From positions 1-7,110 of the forward strand of contig JAHAAN010000119.1 of assembly GCA_018376855.1 (NCBI GenBank): 7,110 bases of DNA. The letters run 5' to 3'. The DNA is from Clostridiales bacterium (GTDB lineage: Bacteria > Bacillota > Clostridia > Christensenellales > QALW01). The notes beneath the pieces were generated by a model that saw only the letters and a program-made list of their open reading frames with translations, searched no databases and was not told the DNA's origin. Below are positions 1-5,720 of the stretch, piece after piece. Position numbers and translations under genes: made by a program. Position 1 is the stretch's first letter; each line of letters starts with the position of its first letter.

Positions 1-506
1 GAGCCGCTTACCGTCCACTGTGCGGTTGGCGTTCGCTGATCTCCCATTTCAAGCGGAAAACGATACTGGCGTTCCGCCGTGCAGAAGTGCGAGCTGGTCG
101 CACACACCGCTCTGCGAGCCGCGCCGCTTTCTATCATATTGGCTCCAACCAGCAGGCTCAGCGCCATCGTCGAACACGCGCCGTAAACGCCGATATAGCC
201 GCCTTCAAAATCCTTCACGGCAAAGGACGCGCTGATGATCTGGTTCAGCAGATCTCCTCCGATCACCAAATCAATATCCTTCAAGGTTAATCCCGCTTTG
301 CGGACGGCGCCCTCCATAGCCGTGCGAAACATCTTGCGCTCCGCCTTTTCAAAGGATTCCTCCCCAAACAGATCGTCCTGCACGGTCGCGTCAAACTCCT
401 CGCCGAGAGGACCCTCGCTTTCCTTCTTTCCCGCTATTGCATATCCGGCTATATAACGAATATCCTTACAAAAAGCAATACTCTGTATTCCCATTTTTTG
501 CCCCAT
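1..506 (-). CDS. spoVAD: Stage V sporulation protein AD, 5' part (runs off left edge)
   Basis: SpoVAD is a thiolase-fold, dipicolinic-acid-binding component of the SpoVA complex, which moves DPA across the inner forespore membrane. The first 168 codons are present and the reading frame is open to the left edge, so the protein is cut by the window and not shown to be broken. Visible family landmarks are EGPLGEEFD (residues 31-39), the GGDLLNQ segment (83-89), the thiolase-like cysteine in YGACST (Cys111), and SSHFCTAERQYRFPLE (138-153) followed by TAQWTVSG. I chose the ATG at 506 because an AGGAGG lies six bases upstream; a second in-frame ATG at 494 lacks such a site. The gene follows spoVAC after 35 bases and is surely in the same transcript. 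The identification rests on resemblance to the known B. subtilis protein over the whole visible length. Confidence 0.95.
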   Translation of the reverse strand, partial: MGQKMGIQSIAFCKDIRYIAGYAIAGKKESEGPLGEEFDATVQDDLFGEESFEKAERKMFRTAMEGAVRKAGLTLKDIDLVIGGDLLNQIISASFAVKDFEGGYIGVYGACSTMALSLLVGANMIESGAARRAVCATSSHFCTAERQYRFPLEMGDQRTPTAQWTVSG

Positions 507-541
507 ATCGAGCCTCCTGTATTTTTCTTTTAAACTAAAGG

Positions 542-1021
542 CTATCTCCAGCCAAATATGCCGATCAAATAATAGATAAGCCCCGCCAACACCGAGCTTG
601 AGATGCCGTACACCAGCACAGGGCCTGCGATCGTAAACATCTTGCTGCCGATCCCCATTACATAGCCTTCTTTTTTAAATTCAATAGCCGACGCTACAAT
701 GCCGTTGGCAAAACCTGTGATCGGCACGACGCTTCCCGCTCCGGCATATTTTCCAATATTATCATAAATCCCGATTCCGGTAAGCGTAGCGCCCAGAAAC
801 ACCATAATAATTGAAGTAAACGAAAGCGCCGCGTCCTGCGGAACCTCGCAGAAGCGCACCATGCATTCGTAAAGCGCTTGTCCGATGCAGCAGATCAAGC
901 CGCCTGTCCAAAAGGCGCGAAGCATATCAAGCGCAATCGGGCTTTTCGGCGACTTTTTTTCTATATAATCAATATATTCCTGTTGCTGCGGCGTTTTTTG
1001 CTGTTTTCCCATTATCCTCAT
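542..1021 (-). CDS. spoVAC: Stage V sporulation protein AC, membrane protein of the SpoVA DPA channel
   Basis: SpoVAC is an integral membrane protein of the forespore inner membrane. In B. subtilis it has been linked to mechanosensitive DPA release during germination. The 159-residue protein has a polar, Gln/Lys-rich N-terminus (1-32), then hydrophobic segments near 36-56, 68-86, 98-113 and 129-156, and ends in GWR. The family signature is the central stretch around GAGSVVPITGFAN (94-106) followed by AIEFKKEG (112-119). The length is close to the usual family size. The start is uncertain: ATG 1021 has GGAGAGG almost touching it, while ATG 1012 (MGKQQ) places the same site about ten bases upstream, so the protein may be 156 residues. 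No spoVAA or spoVAB precedes it, giving the short AC-AD order usual in Clostridia. The next gene, spoVAD, starts 35 bases after the TAG stop. Confidence 0.95.
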   Translation of the reverse strand: MRIMGKQQKTPQQQEYIDYIEKKSPKSPIALDMLRAFWTGGLICCIGQALYECMVRFCEVPQDAALSFTSIIMVFLGATLTGIGIYDNIGKYAGAGSVVPITGFANGIVASAIEFKKEGYVMGIGSKMFTIAGPVLVYGISSSVLAGLIYYLIGIFGWR

Positions 1022-1161
1022 TCCTCTCCGTGTTCATATTATCAAACGCTCCCGCTCGGTTTTCATTTTCTCCGGGACAGCGCAAAAATAGCAAATTATT
1101 CTGAAATTGTTTGCAGCGTTTCATTTGTTTGCAAATCTTCCCTTCATAACATTTCATAAAT

Positions 1162-1190
1162 TAATATGCTCAGGTCAAAAGAAAATAAAC
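1162..1190 (-). promoter_or_regulatory. Candidate sigma-G/sigma-F-type promoter for spoVA
   Basis: Reading leftward, GTTTA (1190-1186) and CATATTA (1168-1162) are separated by 17 bases. They match the forespore consensus GHATR / CATNHTA at four of five positions and at all essential -10 positions. Known biology supports it, because spoVA is a sigma-G operon in B. subtilis. The weakness is the leader it implies, about 135 bases. A second, closer possibility is GAAAA with GATAATA 16 bases later, ending about 20 bases upstream of spoVAC, which is a poorer -10 match. Apart from these sites and the rightward promoter at 1275-1303, I see no gene in 1022-1330. Confidence 0.35.
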
Positions 1191-1274
1191 GAAGGTTCTT
1201 TTAAATTTTACGCTATTGTATCGAAACAAAACCGAAAAAAGCAAGATTGTGCAAAAAGATAGCAATTATATGCG

Positions 1275-1303
1275 TTGTTATCCCTAAATATATTCGGTAT
1301 AAT
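1275..1303 (+). promoter_or_regulatory. Sigma-A-type promoter for the lipoprotein gene
   Basis: TTGTTA (1275-1280) is followed after exactly 17 bases by a perfect TATAAT (1298-1303). This predicts a start near 1310 and a leader of roughly 20-35 bases before the two candidate ATGs of the lipoprotein gene. The -35 box matches the consensus at four of six positions. This is a vegetative-type signal, unlike the sporulation promoters expected for the flanking operons. Confidence 0.75.
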
Positions 1304-1330
1304 ATAAAATACAGAAAATAAAAGAAGGGC

Positions 1331-3652
1331 ATGGTAAAAAACATGAAAAAATTTCTTACAATCTCGTTTTGCGTGCTTTTATGCGGAACGTTCTTTTTCA
1401 CGGGCTGCCGAACCGAGTCCGCCGATCAATCCGCTCCGCCGACAGAAACGCCGACAACTCCGCCAACGGAACCGCCGACAGAGCCGGAAGAGGACTGCGA
1501 CATCCTTCTGTCCGTTTTTTGGCCGCCTATGGAGGGGTTTACGACCGAAAAACAATTTGATTACTTGGCCCAGGCCGATATAGACCTATTGGAATACGGC
1601 ACCGACCCGATCTTCACAGCGCCGGAAACCATTGAAGCGGTTCTGCGTCTTGCCACGGAAAAGGGCCTAAAGATCACGGTAGCCGATCAGGATTTTGTAA
1701 ACTGGGAGAAAAAAACAGACGATGAGATCCGGGAGCTGGTTCGCCGCTATAAGGATTACGAATGCGTCGCCGGTTATTTCATTCAGGACGAACCGGGAAA
1801 TGCAAACCCGTTAGGCCGCGTTGCGCGCATTATGTCAGAAGAGGATCCGGGCTGCATCGTACAAATGAACATGCTCCCGATGGGTGCTCTTGCCGACGCC
1901 CGCGGCCATGCGGAGGATTGGATCAATGCCGCCGGGCGTGAAAACCTTCAATATTTATCCTACGATCACTACCCTTTTGCGCTTCAGGCAGGCTCCGTTC
2001 CTCAGATGTTCGCCAATATGGATTTAGTGCGCGAAACCGGTTTGAAATACGACGTAAAAACCGCGCTTTACATTCAATCTATCGGTGTTGTGAATGGATT
2101 TCGCCGCCCCACCGTGGCGGAAACCCGCTACCATACCTCTGCGGCGCTGGCCTACGGCTTTAAAAACCTGAAATACTTCACATGGATCACCCCTGTCAAC
2201 CGCAGCGAGGACTTCACTACCGCAATTATTCGCCCGGACGGCGAAAAATCCGACACCTATGACGGCATTGCCGCCATTAACAAAAACATCAAAAAGGTCA
2301 GCAAGGTGTTGGGGCGTTTGGACGCTGTAGAGATCTATCACAGCGGGCGAAGGGATCAAAGCACAGAAATGCTGAAAAACTGGTACATAAACGCTGAATC
2401 CGAAGGAGACTTCATGGTTTCACTGATGGTGGACAAATATAACGGCCGCAATTATTTAATGATTGTAAACAAAAATTTCCAAAATTCGGCCGAGCTCACC
2501 TTCAGCCTAAACGGGATTGACTCCCTGCGCGACATCACCGAGGGCGCCGAAAACGGCATATCCGTGGCAATTGAAAACGGAAAATTCTCCGCCTCGTTTG
2601 AAGCAGGCGCTTTCCGCCTCTACGAGCTTTCGGAAGGTGCGGATCTTCAGAAGAAGGAATCCGTTCCGACAGGCACAAATCTGGCAAAAAACCGCCCGGT
2701 ATACGCCTCTTCTTCCGTGGGCAGCGACGGATATTACGCTTATCAGGCTGTAAACGGCCAACGGTTCTCCACCGAAAAAAACGCAGGCTGGAAAATGTCC
2801 GAGAGCAATAAAGCGGCAGGCTATTTAACAATCGACCTGCAGGCTGTGCGGGAATTTAACCGGATCGATCTTTACCCTGCCGGAACAGACTGCGCATACG
2901 GCGCTTTATTCCCGTCTTCCTTCTCCGTTTCTGTTTCAACAGACGGCGTTGCTTACACAAAAATCCTTTCGGAAGACAATTATTCCCTGCTTCCCGAAAA
3001 GGTTCCGTCTTTCTCTTTTGAAAAAGTCAGCGGACGCTATGTACGGATTGATATTGAAAAAGGATTGGTCATAGACGAGCAAAATATTGCAGAGCTTGGC
3101 GAAGTTGAAATTTATTTGGACGACGGCTCCGTTCCCTCTGCCGAAAACGGAAAGACCGTTCCGGAACTAAGCGGCAAAAACTGCGCTTTGCAAAAGGCCT
3201 TTCTTGTCTCCTCCACAACGCCTTCGGTATATGAGCAATGGGGATGGAAATCCTCCCATCTCAACGACGGCATTACGGAGCAGACCTCATCTCATTCCGG
3301 CTGGACCAGCCAACCGGGGCTTTATAAAAAGCATCCTGAACGGGGCGAATGGGCCACGATCTTATTAGGAAAAGAATATCAAATCAACGAAGTTATTCTA
3401 TATCCGTGCAACAATGCCACTTACTTCCCGAAGGAATTCACCGTGGAGGTCTCTTCAGACGGCGCATCATGGACGGAAGTAGGCAGACACACGGAAACGC
3501 AGAATCTCGGAATGACGCCGCGGACAGTACGCTTCGACACCGTTGCGGCCAAATTTGTTAAAGTAACCGCAACGCAAATGCGTACCAGCGGAGCGGATGG
3601 ATATATGTTCCAAGTAGCCGAGATCGAAGTAAACCGCGCCGATATTTCTTAA
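1331..3652 (+). CDS. Secreted lipoprotein: TIM-barrel glycosidase-like region plus two discoidin (F5/8 type C) domains
   Basis: A 773-residue exported surface protein, probably acting on glycans; the substrate is unknown. Residues 1-25 form a lipoprotein signal peptide (positive MKK, hydrophobic core, FTGC lipobox with Cys26). A Pro/Thr/Glu-rich spacer follows (36-54). Residues about 56-320 look like a TIM barrel of the glycoside hydrolase superfamily, with FIQDEPG (150-156), YDHYP (211-215) and KYFTWITP (281-288). Asp153 and Glu154 are the best catalytic candidates. Residues about 330-440 look like a beta-rich accessory region. Two galactose-binding-like discoidin domains follow: about 450-598 and 615-770, the second ending in FQVAEIEVN. 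The start is either ATG 1331, with GAAGGG only a base or two away, or ATG 1343 (MKKFL), where the same site is rather distant; both give a working signal peptide. It lies convergent to sigF and divergent from spoVAC, with its own promoter. I cannot name a CAZy family with confidence. Confidence 0.85.
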   Translation: MVKNMKKFLTISFCVLLCGTFFFTGCRTESADQSAPPTETPTTPPTEPPTEPEEDCDILLSVFWPPMEGFTTEKQFDYLAQADIDLLEYGTDPIFTAPETIEAVLRLATEKGLKITVADQDFVNWEKKTDDEIRELVRRYKDYECVAGYFIQDEPGNANPLGRVARIMSEEDPGCIVQMNMLPMGALADARGHAEDWINAAGRENLQYLSYDHYPFALQAGSVPQMFANMDLVRETGLKYDVKTALYIQSIGVVNGFRRPTVAETRYHTSAALAYGFKNLKYFTWITPVNRSEDFTTAIIRPDGEKSDTYDGIAAINKNIKKVSKVLGRLDAVEIYHSGRRDQSTEMLKNWYINAESEGDFMVSLMVDKYNGRNYLMIVNKNFQNSAELTFSLNGIDSLRDITEGAENGISVAIENGKFSASFEAGAFRLYELSEGADLQKKESVPTGTNLAKNRPVYASSSVGSDGYYAYQAVNGQRFSTEKNAGWKMSESNKAAGYLTIDLQAVREFNRIDLYPAGTDCAYGALFPSSFSVSVSTDGVAYTKILSEDNYSLLPEKVPSFSFEKVSGRYVRIDIEKGLVIDEQNIAELGEVEIYLDDGSVPSAENGKTVPELSGKNCALQKAFLVSSTTPSVYEQWGWKSSHLNDGITEQTSSHSGWTSQPGLYKKHPERGEWATILLGKEYQINEVILYPCNNATYFPKEFTVEVSSDGASWTEVGRHTETQNLGMTPRTVRFDTVAAKFVKVTATQMRTSGADGYMFQVAEIEVNRADIS

Positions 3653-3686
3653 CAAAGCCATTTCATTATTTCCCTTTCCCTTTTTA

Positions 3687-3720
3687 AAAAGCCGCCGCAA
3701 GGATCCTTGCAGCGGCTTTT
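3687..3720. terminator. Bidirectional intrinsic terminator between the lipoprotein gene and sigF
   Basis: A 34-base palindrome centred on GGATCC at 3703/3704: AAAAGCCGC-C-GCAAGGA facing TCCTTGC-A-GCGGCTTTT, with a single C/A mismatch (3696 against 3711). Read rightward the stem ends in TTTT; read leftward it ends in TTTTT. It lies 34 bases after the lipoprotein stop codon and 36 bases after the sigF stop codon, so one element can end both converging transcripts. Confidence 0.88.
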
Positions 3721-3756
3721 ATCATTACGAAAACAGCAGGTTTTGCACTTCCCGCC

Positions 3757-4494
3757 TCATTTTAATCTGCACCGAAGCTTCTTGAGCACTCTGCTTTCGA
3801 TTCGGGACACCTGCACTTGAGATAGGCCGAGCTCCTGCGCAATCTTTGACTGTGTGCAGCTTTTAAAATAGCGCAGCACGATGATCTGCCGTTCCTGCTG
3901 CTGAAGCTGGGAAATGCACTCCCTGAGCATGATCTTCTCTGTCAGATCCATCGTTTCCTTCGCCGCCACATGGCTCAGCAGAGAATCTCCGGAGGCATCC
4001 TCCTGCCCGCTGCTGTACGGCTGTTCCAAGGAGATCGGCACACACGACGCCTCCATCGCCTCCAAAAGCTCCGACAACTCGCACCCAAGCTCCTGAGCGA
4101 TTTCCTGCACGCTCGGCTCTCTGCCTAACTGAATACTCAGCTTCTGCGACGCCTGCCGGGCCTTAACGTTCAATTCCTTTAGGGATCTTGACACACGAAG
4201 CACGCCTTCGTCACGCATATAGCGCCGCAGCTCTCCTAATATCAACGGCACGGCATAGGTAGAAAAACGCACTGCGTATGACGCATCGTATCCGTTGATC
4301 GCTTTCATCAGCCCGATATACCCAATCTGGATCAGATCGTCGTATTCTACCCCCTTGCCAATGAAACGCCTAACCAGCGATTTAACGAGCGGCAAATTTT
4401 CTTTAACCAAAGTCTCCCGAGCTTCCTTATCCCCGCTCTGGGCATGAAGAATCAAAGCGCTTATATGCTCATGCGAATAAACTTCCGCATTCAT
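3757..4494 (-). CDS. sigF: RNA polymerase sigma factor sigma-F (SpoIIAC)
   Basis: Sigma-F directs the first forespore-specific transcription in sporulation and is held inactive by SpoIIAB. The 245-residue protein has sigma region 2 at about 28-98, including DDLIQIGYIGLMKAI (52-66) and the -10-recognition stretch RFSTYAVPLILGELRRYMRD (76-95). Region 3 begins at SRSLKELN and includes GREPSVQEIAQELG. Region 4 holds a helix-turn-helix at the C-terminus (TQSKIAQELGLSQVQVSR, from 214). It could be confused with sigma-G by sequence alone; its place directly after spoIIAA-spoIIAB decides for sigma-F. The ATG overlaps the spoIIAB TGA (ATGA), and GGGTGAT lies five bases upstream, which suggests translational coupling. 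Length is slightly below the roughly 255 residues of B. subtilis. A terminator follows the stop codon, so the operon ends here and does not continue into spoVA. Confidence 0.96.
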   Translation of the reverse strand: MNAEVYSHEHISALILHAQSGDKEARETLVKENLPLVKSLVRRFIGKGVEYDDLIQIGYIGLMKAINGYDASYAVRFSTYAVPLILGELRRYMRDEGVLRVSRSLKELNVKARQASQKLSIQLGREPSVQEIAQELGCELSELLEAMEASCVPISLEQPYSSGQEDASGDSLLSHVAAKETMDLTEKIMLRECISQLQQQERQIIVLRYFKSCTQSKIAQELGLSQVQVSRIESRVLKKLRCRLK

Positions 4495-4925
4495 GCAGCA
4501 TCACCCTTACGTTTATGTATCTGCTTCTTCATCACCAGTCTGGTTCCCTCGCCCGGACTTGACTTCACCTCCAAGCTATCCATAAAGCTTTCCATGATTG
4601 AAAATCCCATGCCGGCCCGTTCCTCCTCCGGTGCGGCTGTATAAAACGGTTCCCGAGCGGCCGCAACATCGGCAATTCCCTGCCCGAAATCCTCAATCAT
4701 AACGGTAAGCACATCTCCGCGAATATTCGCCTCCATCACGACCTTGCCGTTATGATATCTATATCCGTGTACAATGGCATTTGTAACGCCCTCGCTAACC
4801 GCTGTTTTTATATCCGCCAACTCCTCCAAACTCGGCTCCATTTGCGCCGCAAAGGCCGAAATCGCCATGCGCGCCAAGCTTTCGTTGATCGACTGTCCGT
4901 CAAATTCCAGTCTCATCGCATTCAT
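4491..4925 (-). CDS. spoIIAB: Anti-sigma-F factor and serine kinase SpoIIAB
   Basis: SpoIIAB binds sigma-F and keeps it inactive, and as a protein kinase it phosphorylates SpoIIAA. It has the GHKL (HSP90/histidine-kinase-like) ATPase fold: the N-box SEGVTNAIVHG (44-54) with the expected catalytic Glu45 and Mg-binding Asn49, a G1-type EDFGQGI motif, and the G2-type GMGFSIMESFMD, followed by SSPGEGT. Arg19 is at the position of the Arg20 that contacts partners in B. subtilis. I chose ATG 4925 (MNAMRLEF), giving 144 residues, because AAGGA lies nine bases upstream and the N-terminus then lines up with B. subtilis MKNEMHLEF; a GTG at 4943 would add six residues without support. It starts 43 bases after spoIIAA and shares four bases with sigF. 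Confidence 0.96.
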   Translation of the reverse strand: MNAMRLEFDGQSINESLARMAISAFAAQMEPSLEELADIKTAVSEGVTNAIVHGYRYHNGKVVMEANIRGDVLTVMIEDFGQGIADVAAAREPFYTAAPEEERAGMGFSIMESFMDSLEVKSSPGEGTRLVMKKQIHKRKGDAA

Positions 4926-4968
4926 ATTCGTCCATCCTTTCACTGTGCGGAATCCCCGCTTATCTCAT

Positions 4969-5289
4969 TCATGCGCTCTTTTTCATAATCTGATACAGCC
5001 CGCTCATTGCCAAAAGCTTGTCCACTGCCGGCTGCGCGCCGCGCAGCTCCACCGAACAGCCTCTGTTTTTAAGCATTTTATATCTTCCAAGCAGCAAACC
5101 GATGCCGGAGCTGTCCATAAAAGATACCTCGGAAAGTTCAAATACAACTCTCATCTCCCGGCATACCAAGAGCGCCTCCTCTAAATCAGCTCGAAGTTGC
5201 TGCGTTCCATGATGATCCAAATCTCCTCTCAGGGCTATGATAAATTCTTCTTTTTTCTGTTTTACAGCTATGTCTTGCTTCACGCTCAT
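4969..5289 (-). CDS. spoIIAA: Anti-sigma-F factor antagonist SpoIIAA
   Basis: SpoIIAA is the STAS-domain anti-anti-sigma factor. Unphosphorylated, it displaces sigma-F from SpoIIAB; SpoIIAB inactivates it by phosphorylation, and the SpoIIE phosphatase reactivates it. The 106 residues cover one STAS domain: GDLDHHGTQQL (22-32), then FMDSSGIGLLLGRYK (57-71), where Ser61 corresponds to phosphorylated Ser58 of B. subtilis, and a conserved MSGLYQIM near the end. First gene of the operon. The start is ambiguous: AAGGAGGG touches ATG 5289 with almost no spacer, whereas GTG 5283 lies seven bases from the AAGGAGG core, the ideal distance, and would give 104 residues. The protein is otherwise complete and normal for the family. 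Confidence 0.96.
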   Translation of the reverse strand: MSVKQDIAVKQKKEEFIIALRGDLDHHGTQQLRADLEEALLVCREMRVVFELSEVSFMDSSGIGLLLGRYKMLKNRGCSVELRGAQPAVDKLLAMSGLYQIMKKSA

Positions 5290-5354
5290 CCCTCCTTCTC
5301 AACCAATATTTACACATTTACCTTTTATTTCCTTTCGCGAGATTTGGCTTATTT

Positions 5355-5382
5355 TTTCTATTTTTATCCGTTTTTCTCCTAA
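5355..5382 (-). promoter_or_regulatory. Candidate sigma-H promoter for the spoIIA operon
   Basis: In B. subtilis the spoIIA operon is transcribed by sigma-H RNA polymerase with phosphorylated Spo0A. Reading leftward, TTAGGAGAA (5382-5374) is followed after 12 bases by ATAGAAA (5361-5355). Against the consensus RNAGGAWWW / RNNGAAT this is seven of nine and six of seven. A second candidate has a perfect -35, AAAGGAAAT (5335-5327), but only a weak -10 (GTGTAAA or TGTAAAT, 11-12 bases on). An imperfect 0A-box-like TCGCGAA (5340-5334, five of seven to TGTCGAA) overlaps that second -35. Which is used cannot be decided by eye. Confidence 0.4.
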
Positions 5383-5400
5383 TGTACGCTTTTACATAAA

Positions 5401-5410
5401 TTTCCGGAAA
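5401..5410. other. Short perfect palindrome between the divergent promoters
   Basis: TTTCCGGAAA is a perfect 10-base inverted repeat in otherwise AT-rich DNA. It lies 18 bases upstream of the leftward sigma-H-like -35 and 27 bases upstream of the rightward sigma-A -35. Its position would suit a dimeric regulator, but 10-base palindromes also arise by chance and I recognise no known operator. Confidence 0.25.
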
Positions 5411-5437
5411 AATATTGTTCTTTTAAAAAGATTTAGC

Positions 5438-5466
5438 TTTACAAATGCATATAAAAATGCTACTAT
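5438..5466 (+). promoter_or_regulatory. Sigma-A-type promoter for the lysine riboswitch-asd-dapA transcript
   Basis: TTTACA (5438-5443; five of six to TTGACA) and TACTAT (5461-5466; four of six, with the key TA and final T) are separated by exactly 17 bases. The predicted start is near 5473, a few bases before the first pairing strand of the riboswitch at 5481, which is where a riboswitch promoter should lie. Confidence 0.6.
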
Positions 5467-5480
5467 ATATAAAAATCAAC

Positions 5481-5624
5481 AATGTTAGAGGTGCGGGCAC
5501 TAAAAGTATAACGGCAGAGAGCGCACAGCTCTGTGAAGCCGCTTGAAAGGAGTTTCCGCCGAAAGCTTGCGTCTTGTGCGGGCAAAGGCTTGGTTGTGCA
5601 GTTAAAAGCTGCCTGACTGTCATT
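5481..5624 (+). ncRNA. Lysine riboswitch (L box) aptamer
   Basis: An RNA aptamer that binds lysine and switches off the genes downstream. The conserved core of the family is present in order: AGAGGTGCG (5487-5495), AAAGTA (5503-5508), CTGTGAAGCC (5531-5540), TTGAAAGGAG (5543-5552), CCGCCGAAAGC (5556-5566) and GCCTGACTGTC (5611-5621). Pairings I can trace: closing helix P1, AATGTTAG (5481-5488) with CTGTCATT (5617-5624), one mismatch; CAGAG (5515-5519) with CTCTG (5529-5533), enclosed by CGG/CCG; and GCAG (5598-5601) with CTGC (5609-5612). Its place upstream of asd-dapA, both in the lysine/diaminopimelate pathway, fits exactly. The B. subtilis lysC leader has the same order of motifs. Confidence 0.95.
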
Positions 5625-5667
5625 CTTTATGAATGGAGCGCTAACGAATACCCGAAAACGGTACAAC

Positions 5668-5705
5668 GCAGCGCGGCTTCACATAGGCTTCGCTGCTTTT
5701 ATTTT
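5668..5705 (+). terminator. Riboswitch-controlled intrinsic terminator
   Basis: GCAGCG (5668-5673) pairs with CGCTGC (5691-5696). After a C/T mismatch, GGCTT (5675-5679) pairs with AGGCT (5685-5689), using two G-T wobbles, around a CACAT loop. TTTTATTTT follows (5697-5705). It ends before the asd ribosome binding site AAGGAGG (5706-5712). An alternative fold can oppose it: the P1 3' strand CATTC (5621-5625) can pair with GAATG (5631-5635), and GCGCT (5638-5642) can pair with AGCGC (5670-5674), which takes the 5' side of the terminator. So lysine binding stabilises P1 and favours termination. The alternative fold is inferred by eye. Confidence 0.85.
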
Positions 5706-5720
5706 AAGGAGGATCTACAT

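Noticed and set aside
20..456. Rightward open frames opposite spoVAD
   Set aside because: They are antisense shadows; the minus strand carries an unbroken SpoVAD reading frame.
969..1157. A 62-residue leftward frame overlapping the start of spoVAC
   Set aside because: No ribosome binding site or recognisable protein; it overlaps spoVAC in another frame and lies in the intergenic region.
1144..1160. Short direct repeat TTCATAA ... TTCATAA
   Set aside because: Two seven-base AT-rich copies four bases apart are expected by chance in this intergenic DNA.
1436..1492. Repetitive CCGACA/CCGCCA-rich DNA near the start of the lipoprotein gene
   Set aside because: It encodes the Pro/Thr/Glu spacer after the lipobox, a common low-complexity linker, not a separate repeat element.
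2024..2831. Leftward open frames of 84-111 residues inside the lipoprotein gene
   Set aside because: They are antisense to a long conserved domain protein and have no recognisable features of their own.
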